A DNA stretch of 64,000 nucleotides from Streptomyces aureoverticillatus (GCF_014649395.1 NZ_BMSY01000014.1:123385-187384), one strand, 5' to 3'; shown: positions 18,709-26,799, counted from the stretch's first letter. Numbers and translations are program-made. The notes: generated by a model from the letters alone, not told the origin.

Positions 18709-20375
18709 CGTGTCTCCTCCGTGGCGACCGGTCGTGTCTCCGCGAGCCCTTCGGGCAGGACGACGGTGAACTCGGCGCCGCCGTCGGGCGCCGCGCCGAC
18801 GGCCACGCTGCCGCCCTGTCGTTCGGCGAGCCTGCGCACCAGGGCGAGGCCGATGCCGCGCTTCCCGTGAGCGGGTGGCTCCTTGGTGGTCCAGCCCTCC
18901 GTGAAGACCGACTCACGCCGATCCGCAGGAACACCGGGGCCCGTGTCACGTACCCGCAGGACAACCGTGCGCCCCTCCGGGCCCTCGGTACGCAAAGCGA
19001 CCTCTACGCGCGCGTGCTTGCTGCCCGCGCCTCCGTCGCGCAGACCCGTCGCGGCGTCCAGCGCGTTGTCGACGAGGTTGCCGACGATCGTGACGAGGCC
19101 GCCGGGGTCGACGAGCCGGTCGGGCAGAGCGGTGTCTTCGGAGACGGCCAGGGTCACACCGCGCTCCGCGGCGACGGTGGCCTTGCCGACCAGCAGGGCC
19201 GACAGGAGCGGATCGTGGATCTTCTCGGTGATCTGCTCGGCGGTCACCCTGTGCGCTCCGGCCACTTCACCGACGAACTCCGCCGCCTCCTCGTACATCT
19301 CCAGTTCGAGCAGGCCGAGCAACGTGTGCATGCGGTTGGCGTGCTCGTGGTCCTGGGCGCGCAGGGCGTCGATGAGGCCGCGCGTGGAGTCGAGTTCGCG
19401 GCCGAGTTGTTCCAGTTCGGTGCGGTCACGCAGGGTGGCGACGGCGCCGCCGTCGTCGGTGGGCATGCGGTTGGCGACCAGGACGCGCGGGCCGCGCACG
19501 GTCAGCAGGTCCGTGCCGGTCACACGGCCCGAAAGGACATCTGTGGTGCGGCCTTCGCCGAGCGCCGCCTCCAGGGGGTGCCCGAGCGCCTCCGTGCCGA
19601 GGCCCAGGAGCCGCTGTGCCTCGTCGTTGAGCAGCCGTATCCGGCCGTCGCGGTCCAGGGCGACGACGCCCTCGCGGATGCCGTGCAGCATCGCCTCGCG
19701 CTCCGCGAGCAGCGCCGAGATGTCGGAGAACGCGAGGTCCCGGGTCTGGCGGTGCACCCTGCGGGAGATCAGGTAGGCGGCGAGCGCTCCGACGGCGAGT
19801 GCCCCGCCCGCGTACGCGAACAGGCTCGGGATCGTATGGATCAGCCGCGCGCGCACGCTGTCGTACTCGATGCCTACGGAGACAGCGCCCACGATCCTCC
19901 CGCCCGCGTCCCGCAGCGGCACCTTCCCGCGCGCGGAGCGGCCGAGCGTGCCGTTGTCGATCTCCATGACGTCGCGGCCCGCGAGCGCGTCGCTGGGGTC
20001 GGTCGAGACGACTCTGCCCACCTGGTCGTGGTCGGTGTGCGACCAGCGCACGCCCTTCTTGTTCATGATGACGACGTACTCGGCGCCGCTGGCCCTGCGG
20101 ATCCGCTCCGCCGCGGACTGCACCGGCCCGTCGGCCGTGGGGCGCGAGGAACTCAGGTCCTGGGCGATCCGCGGCTGGGCCGCCGTCGTCTGCGCGATGG
20201 CGAGCGCCCGGCGCATCGCCTGGTCGTCGAGCTGGTCGCTGAGCGGCGCGAGAAAGAGCCCGGTGGCGAGCACGGCCACCCCGGCGGCGATCGCCACCTG
20301 CATCAGCAGCACCTGCGAGAAGACGCGCCGCGGCAGGCCGAGGCGGCGTCGTCGGGCAGGGGGAGTGGGGCTCAT
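18705..20375 (-). CDS. CitA/DcuS-type sensor histidine kinase
   Basis: 556 residues. TM1 at ~23-43, an extracytoplasmic PAS-like (PDC) domain at ~45-180 with GRDVMEIDNGTLGRSARGKVPLRD and VGAVSVGIEYD, TM2 at ~183-204. A cytoplasmic PAS domain lies at ~220-325. The H-box is of the CitA/DcuS type (DHEHANRMHTLLGLLEL, phospho-His 343). The HATPase domain has NLVDNALDA, DTGPGVP and GKRGIGLALVRRL. Kinases of this group detect carboxylates with the extracellular domain. The upstream 5' region (to 20563) carries an 11-copy hexamer array that may affect expression. Confidence 0.92.
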   Translation of the reverse strand: MSPTPPARRRRLGLPRRVFSQVLLMQVAIAAGVAVLATGLFLAPLSDQLDDQAMRRALAIAQTTAAQPRIAQDLSSSRPTADGPVQSAAERIRRASGAEYVVIMNKKGVRWSHTDHDQVGRVVSTDPSDALAGRDVMEIDNGTLGRSARGKVPLRDAGGRIVGAVSVGIEYDSVRARLIHTIPSLFAYAGGALAVGALAAYLISRRVHRQTRDLAFSDISALLAEREAMLHGIREGVVALDRDGRIRLLNDEAQRLLGLGTEALGHPLEAALGEGRTTDVLSGRVTGTDLLTVRGPRVLVANRMPTDDGGAVATLRDRTELEQLGRELDSTRGLIDALRAQDHEHANRMHTLLGLLELEMYEEAAEFVGEVAGAHRVTAEQITEKIHDPLLSALLVGKATVAAERGVTLAVSEDTALPDRLVDPGGLVTIVGNLVDNALDAATGLRDGGAGSKHARVEVALRTEGPEGRTVVLRVRDTGPGVPADRRESVFTEGWTTKEPPAHGKRGIGLALVRRLAERQGGSVAVGAAPDGGAEFTVVLPEGLAETRPVATEETR

Positions 20376-20452
20376 GGGTACGAACGGTACGGCGAGGGGC
20401 GGGCCACTCCGAAGTCAGTGTGGCGCGTATCTCCTGGTGGGCGGTATTTCCT

Positions 20453-20518
20453 GGGTGCGGGTGCGGGTGCGGGTGCGGGTGCGGGTGCGGGTGCGGGTGC
20501 GGGTGCGGGTGCGGGTGC
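20453..20518. repeat. (GGGTGC)11 hexanucleotide array
   Basis: Eleven uninterrupted copies of GGGTGC, 78-143 bp upstream of the sensor-kinase start and 45 bp beyond the end of the next gene. Each unit carries a G3 run separated by three bases, which fits the canonical G-quadruplex pattern on the + strand; for the flanking minus-strand genes this is the template strand. Degenerate units continue to about 20545. Confidence 0.95.
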
Positions 20519-20563
20519 GTGGTGCCCGTGCCCACACCCGTGCCTGCGCGGGCCCGCGTGGTC

Positions 20564-21469
20564 CTACGCGGTCTCCCGCACCGCCATCACATCCATCCGC
20601 GCAGGCGACGCCAGGGCCGCCCCGCAGCTCTCCGGCCGCGCGGGCAGCGAAGCGCCCTGTGCGACGGTGACGCGCCAGCGGCGGCCGTCGGTGTGGGCGA
20701 CCGTCACGTCCCAGCGCGGAGCGTCGCCTGTCGTGCGTACGACACTCAGCGCGCCCGCGGTGTCCTCCCGCGCGGCCCTGCGCACCGCCAGCTCGGCGGC
20801 TTGTCCGGGGCGCTCCCAGGCGGAGCTGCCCCGGCACCCTTCGGTGACGACTCGCCCTTCACGTACTCCCTGGAGGATCTCCTTGACGGCGGGCGCGGTC
20901 GTGCGGCCGTACGCGTAGCCGTGCGGCAGGACGAGCAGCGTGGGCGAGAAGCGATGACCACCCAGATGAGTGACTTCCCAGACGCCTGCCTCTCCGGAGG
21001 CGATCAGTTCACCGGCGAGCGGCCTGCCGAGCAGGGCACAGCAGCGGTCGCGCTTGCCGTTGGTGCACACGAGCGCGAGCGGATCCCCGGTGTGCGGGGT
21101 ACCGAAGCCGCCGTGATCGCCCGCGCCGAGGGCCGCGAAGTCCAGGTCCAGCAACTGCCGCGGATCGTCCACCACGTGGGAGCGCAGCCAGGCGTTCCCG
21201 GGGAAGGTGTGGGCGACGTACACCCGGTGCCGCGCGGGCGTGTGGCAGTCGGCGTGGCGGCCCGGGCGCCGGATGAGCGCGATCCGTACGCCGGTCACCT
21301 CGACGGCCTCCTCCAGGGCGCGGCCCACCGCAGGGTCCAGATGGCTCGATGTGAGCGCCTTGGCGCCCCAGGGGCCGGGCTGTTCCACGAGCAGCCATGT
21401 CCGGGCGGTGGCCGCGGTGCCCGCGAGCGGTTCGTCCAGATCCCGCGAGGCGGTCGCGCACGTACTCAC
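20564..21469 (-). CDS. Sucrase/ferredoxin-like family protein
   Basis: 301 residues from GTG 21469. The family hallmarks are in the C-terminal half: CTNGKRDRCCALLGRPL (cysteines of a thioredoxin-like ferredoxin fold), WEVTHLGGHRFSPTLLVLPHG, and an N-terminal Cys (STCATASRDLDEPLAGTA). Such proteins probably bind a [2Fe-2S] cluster, and no sucrase activity should be assumed from the family name. A DmdR/DtxR-type iron box lies directly against the start codon, so it is probably made when iron is scarce. Its role may be electron transfer in iron acquisition or replacement; this is inference. The citrate synthase gene with which it is tandem ends 36 bp upstream. Confidence 0.85.
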   Translation of the reverse strand: MSTCATASRDLDEPLAGTAATARTWLLVEQPGPWGAKALTSSHLDPAVGRALEEAVEVTGVRIALIRRPGRHADCHTPARHRVYVAHTFPGNAWLRSHVVDDPRQLLDLDFAALGAGDHGGFGTPHTGDPLALVCTNGKRDRCCALLGRPLAGELIASGEAGVWEVTHLGGHRFSPTLLVLPHGYAYGRTTAPAVKEILQGVREGRVVTEGCRGSSAWERPGQAAELAVRRAAREDTAGALSVVRTTGDAPRWDVTVAHTDGRRWRVTVAQGASLPARPESCGAALASPARMDVMAVRETA

Positions 21470-21488
21470 GGAGGTGAGCCTAACCTGC
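21470..21488 (-). promoter_or_regulatory. Iron box (DmdR/DtxR/IdeR operator) overlapping promoter
   Basis: On the minus strand the 19-mer GCAGGTTAGGCTCACCTCC matches 15 of 19 positions of the Streptomyces iron box TTAGGTTAGGCTCACCTAA, including the whole core. It ends at the base before the GTG start. TAGGCT inside it (21478-21483) is placed as a -10 hexamer eight bases from the GTG, so the mRNA is probably leaderless and the repressor would cover the promoter. Confidence 0.8.
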
Positions 21489-21505
21489 CTCCGGCCTGGA
21501 CGGTT

Positions 21506-22771
21506 TCATTCGCCGGGCAGTGGCTGGGGTGGCCGGGCGCCGGTGTACTGCCCGACGGGGCGCATCCGCATCGGCCGCTCCCCGTACTCCTCCAGGGCGT
21601 GCGCGATCCAGCCGGCGGTGCGCGCCACGGCGAACACCGTCTCGCCCGCCTCCGCGGCCATGCCGGACGAGGCGGTGAGGACGGCCAGGGCGAGGTCGAC
21701 GTTGGCGTGCAGGTCGGTGTGGCGGGCCGTGGTGGCCACCACGTCGCGGGCCGCGGCCAGCGCCGGGCCTGCCTTCGGCATCGTCTCCAGGAGGCCGAAC
21801 AGGGCTCGCGCGCGGGGGTCCTCGCCCGGGTAGAGGCGGTGGCCGAGACCGGGGACGCGGCGGCCCGCACGCAGTTCGGCGGCGACGACCGGCGCCGCCG
21901 TACCGCGGTCCAGTACCTCCAGGAGCATGCGGTGGGCGAGGCCGCTCGCCGCCCCGTGCAGCGGGCCCTCCAGGACGCCGAGGCCCGCCGACACGGCCGC
22001 GTACGGATGGGCGCGCGCCGACGCCGCGACGCGGACCGCGAGCGTGGACGCCGCCAGGTCGTGGTCGACGAGCAGCGCCAGCGCGGTGTCCAGGGCGTGC
22101 AGGGAGGCATCGTCGGGCTTGTGGCCGCTCAGCCGCCCCCAGAGACGCCCGGCGAGCGGGCCCCCGTCCCGATGGGTCGGCAGGAGGGGCGGGAGCGCGG
22201 CCACGAGGGTCGGGATCAGCGCGCGGGCCGTGCCGATGACGGCCTCTTCGGAGAGGTCGAAGCGGAGCGGGTCCGCGGCCGCCGCGGCGATCGCCGCCAC
22301 CCGCAACCGGTCCGTGGGGCCGCAGTGCTCCGGCAGGGCGCGTACGGCCAGCCGCGCCGCTCCGGCTGATTCCGGAGGCGGTGTGAAGTGGATGCCGGGA
22401 CGCAGTACGCCGGTCCACAGCCACTCGGCTACCTCTTCGTAGGAGTGGCGCAGGGCGAGTTCGGCCGCGTCCACACCACGGAAGTAGTAGCGGTCCTCGT
22501 CGATCAGCGTGATGCGCGTGCGGACGGACAGCTCGTTGGCGCCGGTCGCGGCCGCGGGTTCGCGCCTGTTTCTGCGCGCCAGTGCCTGGACCTCCTTGGG
22601 GTCGAAGGTGCTGCCGCGCGCTGCGGGGCCGCGGCGGCTGCTGAGCTGGCCGCGACTCACGTAGGCGTACACCGTCTCCGGCTTCACGCCGAGCACTTCC
22701 GCGGCCTCCTTGGTGCTGAGGCGGCGGTCCTCGCGGGCGGACGCGCCGTGGCCCGCTTCTTGATCCGTCAT
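21506..22771 (-). CDS. Citrate synthase with N-terminal helix-turn-helix domain
   Basis: 421 residues from ATG 22771; the frame extends to 22846 but the extension is poor. Residues ~18-68 are a MerR/excisionase-type DNA-binding helix (LSTKEAAEVLGVKPETVYAYVSRGQL, then a basic wing and FDPKEV). Residues ~80-415 are a citrate synthase fold with the catalytic residues present: His272 (GPLHGAAS), His311 (GLGHRLYPG) and Asp359 (HANVDL). It is shorter and more diverged than a housekeeping citrate synthase. The second paralogue is divergent, with 120 bp of palindromic AT-rich DNA between. The fusion suggests a citrate/2-methylcitrate synthase that may also bind DNA; enzyme activity and DNA binding are both inferred. 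Confidence 0.88.
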   Translation of the reverse strand: MTDQEAGHGASAREDRRLSTKEAAEVLGVKPETVYAYVSRGQLSSRRGPAARGSTFDPKEVQALARRNRREPAAATGANELSVRTRITLIDEDRYYFRGVDAAELALRHSYEEVAEWLWTGVLRPGIHFTPPPESAGAARLAVRALPEHCGPTDRLRVAAIAAAAADPLRFDLSEEAVIGTARALIPTLVAALPPLLPTHRDGGPLAGRLWGRLSGHKPDDASLHALDTALALLVDHDLAASTLAVRVAASARAHPYAAVSAGLGVLEGPLHGAASGLAHRMLLEVLDRGTAAPVVAAELRAGRRVPGLGHRLYPGEDPRARALFGLLETMPKAGPALAAARDVVATTARHTDLHANVDLALAVLTASSGMAAEAGETVFAVARTAGWIAHALEEYGERPMRMRPVGQYTGARPPQPLPGE

Positions 22772-22811
22772 GGGCGTCACCGTATCCACGTCCCGACATC
22801 TGGATGAACGC

Positions 22812-22846
22812 ATTGATTCAATCAATATTGACAGAGCTTTAGTCAA
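22812..22846. promoter_or_regulatory. AT-rich palindromic operator between the two citrate synthase genes
   Basis: Two inverted repeats stand next to each other: ATTGATT-C-AATCAAT (22812-22826, 7-bp perfect arms) and TTGAC-N9-GTCAA (22828-22846, 5-bp perfect arms). The second gives a TTGAC -35-like element on both strands, so it could serve divergent promoters. The island is strikingly AT-rich for this genome. It lies 40 bp upstream of one start and 45 bp upstream of the other. Confidence 0.7.
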
Positions 22847-22891
22847 GCATGGACAGTCGAATCAAGTCCAGGGAGGAAGTCGAGGAACAAC

Positions 22892-24079
22892 ATGCCGATC
22901 AATGGCGCAGCCGCCACCCCCACCGCTCCCGTCGAGGTCCCACGCGGACTCGCGGGTGTCGTCGTCACCGAGACCCAACTCGGTGACGTCAGGGGACGCG
23001 AGGGCTTCTACCACTACCGCCAGTACTCCGCCGTGGAGCTCGCGCAGACCCGCAGCTTCGAGGACGTCTGGCACCTGATGTTCCACGGCTCGCTGCCGGA
23101 CGCCGGGCAACGAGCCGCCTTCACCCGGCAGACGGCCGCCCTGCGGCACCTGCCGGAGGAGGTGCGCGTGGCGCTGCCGGGCATCGCCCGCGCCAGCGCG
23201 CTGTCGGGCCCCCTCGCCGGGCTGCGCTCGGCGCTGTCGCTCTTCGGCGCCGCCAAGGGCTTCCGGCCCGTGTACGACATAGACGCGGACCAGCGGCGCG
23301 CCGACGCGCTGGCCGCGTCCGCCGTCGTACCGACCCTGCTCACCGCGCTGTACCGGCTCGGCCAGGGACTGGACCCCGTGGAGCCGCGCGACGACCTCCC
23401 GTACGCCGCCAACTACCTCTACATGCTGACGGGTTCGCAGCCGGACGCCGAGCGGGCCAGGGCCGTCGAGCAATACTTGATCTCCACCATTGACCACGGC
23501 TTCAACGCGTCCACGTTCACGGCCCGGGTCATCACCTCGACCGGCGCGGATGTCGCCGCCTGCCTCGTGGGGGCGGTGGGCGCGCTGTCAGGCCCCCTGC
23601 ATGGCGGCGCCCCGAGCCGGGCCCTGGACACACTCGACGCCATCGGCACGCCCGACCGCATTGACCCCTGGATCCGTGAACGTGTTCTCGCGGGCGAGCG
23701 GATCATGGGCTTCGGGCACCCCGTGTACCGCACCGAGGACCCGCGCTCGCGCATGCTCCGCGGGATCGCGCAGGGATTCGGTGGCGAGCTGGTGGAGTTC
23801 GCGGTCGAGGTGGAACGGCAGGTGGAGGCGATCCTCGCGGAGCTCAAGCCCGGCCGCGAACTCCACACGAACGTGGAGTTCTACGCCGGCGTGGTCATGG
23901 AGCTGTGCGGGCTGCCGCGCGAGATGTTCACGCCGACGTTCGCGTCGGCGCGCGTGGTCGGCTGGGGCGCCAACATCCTGGAACAGGCCGAGGACTCGAA
24001 GATCATCCGCCCGGCGGCGCGGTATGTGGGGCCGGTGCCGCCGGTTCCGGTGCCTGAGCCGGAGGCACCTGCGGGCTGA
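22892..24079 (+). CDS. Citrate synthase / 2-methylcitrate synthase paralogue
   Basis: 395 residues from ATG 22892 (GAGGAAC six bases upstream). Full-length type II-like citrate synthase fold: DHGFNASTFTARVITST, catalytic His237 (GPLHGGAPS) and His276 (MGFGHPVY). The third catalytic position, Asp in most citrate synthases, is Glu329 here (TNVEFYAG). This substitution also occurs, as I recall, in the actinobacterial citA-like subgroup, so it need not mean loss of activity. The enzyme would condense oxaloacetate with acetyl-CoA or propionyl-CoA. It is divergent from the HTH-citrate synthase gene. A bulged hairpin terminator follows at 24109-24142. Confidence 0.92.
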   Translation: MPINGAAATPTAPVEVPRGLAGVVVTETQLGDVRGREGFYHYRQYSAVELAQTRSFEDVWHLMFHGSLPDAGQRAAFTRQTAALRHLPEEVRVALPGIARASALSGPLAGLRSALSLFGAAKGFRPVYDIDADQRRADALAASAVVPTLLTALYRLGQGLDPVEPRDDLPYAANYLYMLTGSQPDAERARAVEQYLISTIDHGFNASTFTARVITSTGADVAACLVGAVGALSGPLHGGAPSRALDTLDAIGTPDRIDPWIRERVLAGERIMGFGHPVYRTEDPRSRMLRGIAQGFGGELVEFAVEVERQVEAILAELKPGRELHTNVEFYAGVVMELCGLPREMFTPTFASARVVGWGANILEQAEDSKIIRPAARYVGPVPPVPVPEPEAPAG

Positions 24080-24108
24080 GCCTGCGGAATCCGCGGCCTG
24101 AGACGGCA

Positions 24109-24142
24109 GTGAGGCCCGGCGCCGGTCGGGCGCGGGCCTCAC
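24109..24142 (+). terminator. Terminator after the second citrate synthase gene
   Basis: GTGAGGCCCG (24109-24118) pairs with CGGGCCTCAC (24133-24142); an inner CGCC/GGCG pairing adds four base pairs after a one-base bulge. Confidence 0.7.
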
Positions 24143-24259
24143 GGGAAAGTCGGTGGAGCGGGCGGGGGTTCGTCTTCCGGAGGTGGGCCTCAACGGGGTG
24201 GCCGGAGGACCTCGACGGAGAGGGCGCGGTGAGCGCCGGTCGTCACTCCGCGCCGCGGT

Positions 24260-24496
24260 TCAGCTGTTGGGAATATCGGCTTTCGCACGGACGAGTGTCT
24301 CGCGGCTGACGATCACGATGCGTTCGTGGTCGGCGCGTGCGGCGTCCGCGGGGAGCTCGCCGTCGAGTGCCGCTGTGGCCTCTGTCCCGATGACTGCGAA
24401 GTCGCCACTGCTGAGTTCGAAGATGTCTGGGCAGGTATCGCCCGCGAGACTGCCGCGTTCCCGTGGTGACGCACCGATGCGGCGCACGATCTTCAA
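24260..24496 (-). CDS. Small conserved protein of unknown function
   Basis: 78 residues from a probable TTG start at 24496 (K-I-V-R-R-I-G follows); the frame is open to 24619, but the extra part is Arg/Pro-rich and looks non-coding. Core: DTCPDIFELSSGDFAVIGTEATAALDGELPADAARADHERIVIVSRETLVRAKADIP. I recognise this as a small actinobacterial family often found beside Xre regulators or signalling genes, but I know no function. There are no membrane segments, and one Cys. The start is uncertain because the ribosome-binding site is weak (AGGA). Confidence 0.6.
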   Translation of the reverse strand: MKIVRRIGASPRERGSLAGDTCPDIFELSSGDFAVIGTEATAALDGELPADAARADHERIVIVSRETLVRAKADIPNS

Positions 24497-24660
24497 GTGG
24501 ATCCCGGTCCTTGAGGAGTGAGGGTGATGAGCAGGTCTGTCGGTGCTCCGCATGGCGGGCGCGCGGGAGCGCCCGCCGCCGCGCGCGGAAAGAAATACGG
24601 AGCGGGGACGATTAAACACCCTCCCTATTACACCTCGGTCACAGGCTGCTCCAACTGGAC

Positions 24661-25209
24661 CTATTCAGGCGGAGGTTCACCCACGACCCACCACTCGTCG
24701 GAGTCGGCCTCGTCCAGGTCGCGGATGATGGTGTCCGCCATCCGGCCCAGCCGGGCCTCGTCCGACGCGTCCTTGAGGCTGGCGCGCTGGTGGCGGGTGG
24801 CGTGCCAGTACTGACGGAAGACCGGGTTGGTGCAGATCCAGCGCAGGTGCCCGTGGAGTTCCTCCCAGGTGACGACGCCGCTGCGGTAGGCGAGTAGCGC
24901 GTTCGTGTAGAGCGCGTTGGCGAAGAGGAACTGGCGGCGCTGAGTGGGCGACTCGGCCTCCGCGATGCTGTAGACCGCCGCGAGATCCGGGTCCTCGATT
25001 GCCTTGCGGAGCAGATAGAGCTGGAGTTCCTGCTGCTCCGCCATCATGGCGCGGCGCCACTCCGCGCGTTCCGCGCGGTCCCTCTGGGCACGGAGCTGGG
25101 TGTATTTGCGCTGCTGGGCGGCCAGGAGCACGAGACACCCGGCGGCGAAGGCGAGCCCCGCCCCGGCCGCGGAGCGGACCTCCCCTGTCCATCGTTTCTG
25201 TGTGGCCAT
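24661..25209 (-). CDS. DUF6082-like membrane-anchored protein
   Basis: 182 residues from ATG 25209. One N-terminal hydrophobic segment (~13-30, GAGLAFAAGCLVLLAA) followed by a basic, coiled-coil-like stretch (QRDRAERAEWRRAMMAEQQELQLYLL). The soluble rest contains a conserved block GHLRWICTNPVFRQYWHATRHQRASL. This pattern fits the DUF6082 family of Streptomyces, whose function is unknown. It ends in an acidic/Trp tail (DSDEWWVVGE). The 164 bp between this gene and the next minus-strand small gene hold no clear promoter. Confidence 0.7.
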   Translation of the reverse strand: MATQKRWTGEVRSAAGAGLAFAAGCLVLLAAQQRKYTQLRAQRDRAERAEWRRAMMAEQQELQLYLLRKAIEDPDLAAVYSIAEAESPTQRRQFLFANALYTNALLAYRSGVVTWEELHGHLRWICTNPVFRQYWHATRHQRASLKDASDEARLGRMADTIIRDLDEADSDEWWVVGEPPPE

Positions 25210-25565
25210 GTCAACCCCCGAATCAGGCGACCGTCCGCCGGTCGTCGGGTGCGGGGCGACAGGGTGCGGACCGGCGAGCGATGGGCGGCGCTTGCCGTCT
25301 CCCAGGGTGCCGAGCGGCTCTGATCGGCTGGGAGGCGGAGAGGAGGCGCACGGAAGGAAACGGGGACCACATATCCCTGCGCCGTGCCCAATGTGTGCCC
25401 CGCGAGCGCCGCTAACAATCGTTCACCAACCGGCGCGTCTACGCGCACATATCCTGGGGCGGTCTTCAATCGTCGTACACCTTCGTCGCCGCGACGTGGC
25501 CACGATCTGTACACGTCTTGAGCGACTTGATCCAGCTTGATGCGAGTTGACGCGAGGGGCCGCAC
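25210..25565. other. 356-bp divergent intergenic region
   Basis: Upstream of both the DUF6082-like gene (minus) and the CobW gene (plus). No open frame with a ribosome-binding site and no strong palindrome was found, and no Zur box was recognised in front of the CobW gene. GAGGGG about six bases before 25566 is the CobW ribosome-binding site. Confidence 0.5.
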
Positions 25566-26786
25566 GTGCGTGAGCAGCAGATTCCGGTTGTCGTACTCAC
25601 CGGCTTTCTCGGCTCCGGGAAGACGACACTCCTGAACCACCTGCTCCACCGCAGCGGCGGCAGCAGGATCGGTGCGATCGTCAACGACTTCGGATCCATC
25701 GAGATCGACGCCATGGCCGTCGCCGGAGCGCTCGGCGACTCCACCGTCTCGCTCGGCAACGGCTGCCTCTGCTGCGCCGTGGACGCCAGTGAGCTCGACG
25801 AGTACCTGGAGCGGCTCGCCCGCCCCTCCGCCCGCATCGACGTCATCGTCATCGAGGCGAGCGGGCTCGCCGAGCCGCAGGAGCTCATGCGGATGGTGCT
25901 CGCCAGCGAGAACCCCCACATCGTGTACGGCGGCCTCGTGGAGGTCGTCGACGCCGCCGAGTTCGACGCCACCCGGCAGCGGCACCCGGAGGTCGACCGG
26001 CACCTGGGCATCGCCGACCTCGTCGTCGTCAACAAGGCCGACCGCGTGAGCGACGCCGAGCGGGCACGGATCCTCGCCGAGGTCCACCGCCTCACCGACC
26101 GCGCGGCCGTCGTCCCCGCCTCGTACGGACGCGTCGACGTGGAGCTCCTCCTCGACCGCAAGCCCGTGGAGGAGCGCGTGGGGCAGCTGTCCTTCGACGA
26201 TCTGCACGACCACGGGAGTGGGCAGGACGGTGCCCTCGACGCGGAAGGTGCCCCTGGCGCGGAGGGTGCCCGGCACGTCGACGGCGACTATGACGCCCAC
26301 GACGGTCACCACGACGCCCACGACGGTGCCCACGGCGCCCACGACGGCAGCTGCGACAACCCCGCCCACACCCACCTGCACTCCGGCTACGAAAGCCTCG
26401 CCTTCACCTCCGACGCGCCCCTCAACCCGCGCCGTCTGATCGCCTTCCTCGACAGCAGGCCCGAAGGGCTGTACCGCATCAAGGGGTACGTCGACTTCGG
26501 CGCCGCCGACGCCCGCAACCGGTACGCCGTGCACTCCGTCGGGCGGTTCCTGCGCTTCTACCCCGAGCCGTGGGAGCCCGGTGAGAAGCGGCTCACCCAG
26601 CTCGTCCTCATCGGCTCCGGCATAGACGTCACCACGCTGGACGAGCAGCTGACGATGTGCCGGGAGAACGACGAGGACGCCCCCCACACCGACGAGTTCG
26701 GCATGTGGGGCGTCCTTCGCTACGTACAAGAGCCGGGGGAGCCGGAGGAGCCGGAAGCGCAGCAGCCCTCCGCCGAAGCCGGCTGA
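25566..26786 (+). CDS. CobW/COG0523 family GTPase, putative metal chaperone
   Basis: 406 residues from GTG 25566. G3E-family GTPase: Walker A GFLGSGKT (13-20), the family metal motif CLCC (67-70, GNGCLCC), Walker B IEASGLAEP, and NKAD for guanine. A His/Asp-rich insert at ~215-280 contains a repeated DAHDG motif and ends HTHLHSG; it probably binds divalent metal. CobW C-terminal domain from ~290. COG0523 proteins deliver Zn, Co, Ni or Fe to client proteins, often in metal limitation. No metal repressor site was recognised upstream. It converges with parC with only 13 bp between the stops. Confidence 0.9.
   Translation: MREQQIPVVVLTGFLGSGKTTLLNHLLHRSGGSRIGAIVNDFGSIEIDAMAVAGALGDSTVSLGNGCLCCAVDASELDEYLERLARPSARIDVIVIEASGLAEPQELMRMVLASENPHIVYGGLVEVVDAAEFDATRQRHPEVDRHLGIADLVVVNKADRVSDAERARILAEVHRLTDRAAVVPASYGRVDVELLLDRKPVEERVGQLSFDDLHDHGSGQDGALDAEGAPGAEGARHVDGDYDAHDGHHDAHDGAHGAHDGSCDNPAHTHLHSGYESLAFTSDAPLNPRRLIAFLDSRPEGLYRIKGYVDFGAADARNRYAVHSVGRFLRFYPEPWEPGEKRLTQLVLIGSGIDVTTLDEQLTMCRENDEDAPHTDEFGMWGVLRYVQEPGEPEEPEAQQPSAEAG
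26290..26347 (+). repeat. 21-bp in-frame repeat coding the His/Asp-rich insert of the CobW protein
   Basis: About 2.8 copies of a 21-bp unit with the core GCCCACGACGG, giving repeated Ala-His-Asp-Gly. The period is a multiple of three, so copy-number change would keep the frame and change the number of metal-ligand residues. Confidence 0.75.
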
Positions 26787-26799
26787 ACCCCGTCCGCGG

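Noticed and set aside
20420..22369. 649-residue + strand frame across the hexamer array and two minus-strand genes
   Set aside because: Artefact of the array and of GC-rich complement DNA; minus-strand genes there have clear families.
25044..26729. 561-residue minus-strand frame opposite the CobW gene
   Set aside because: Shadow of the CobW frame; its His/Val repeats come from the repeat-coding segment. No ribosome-binding site and no family match.
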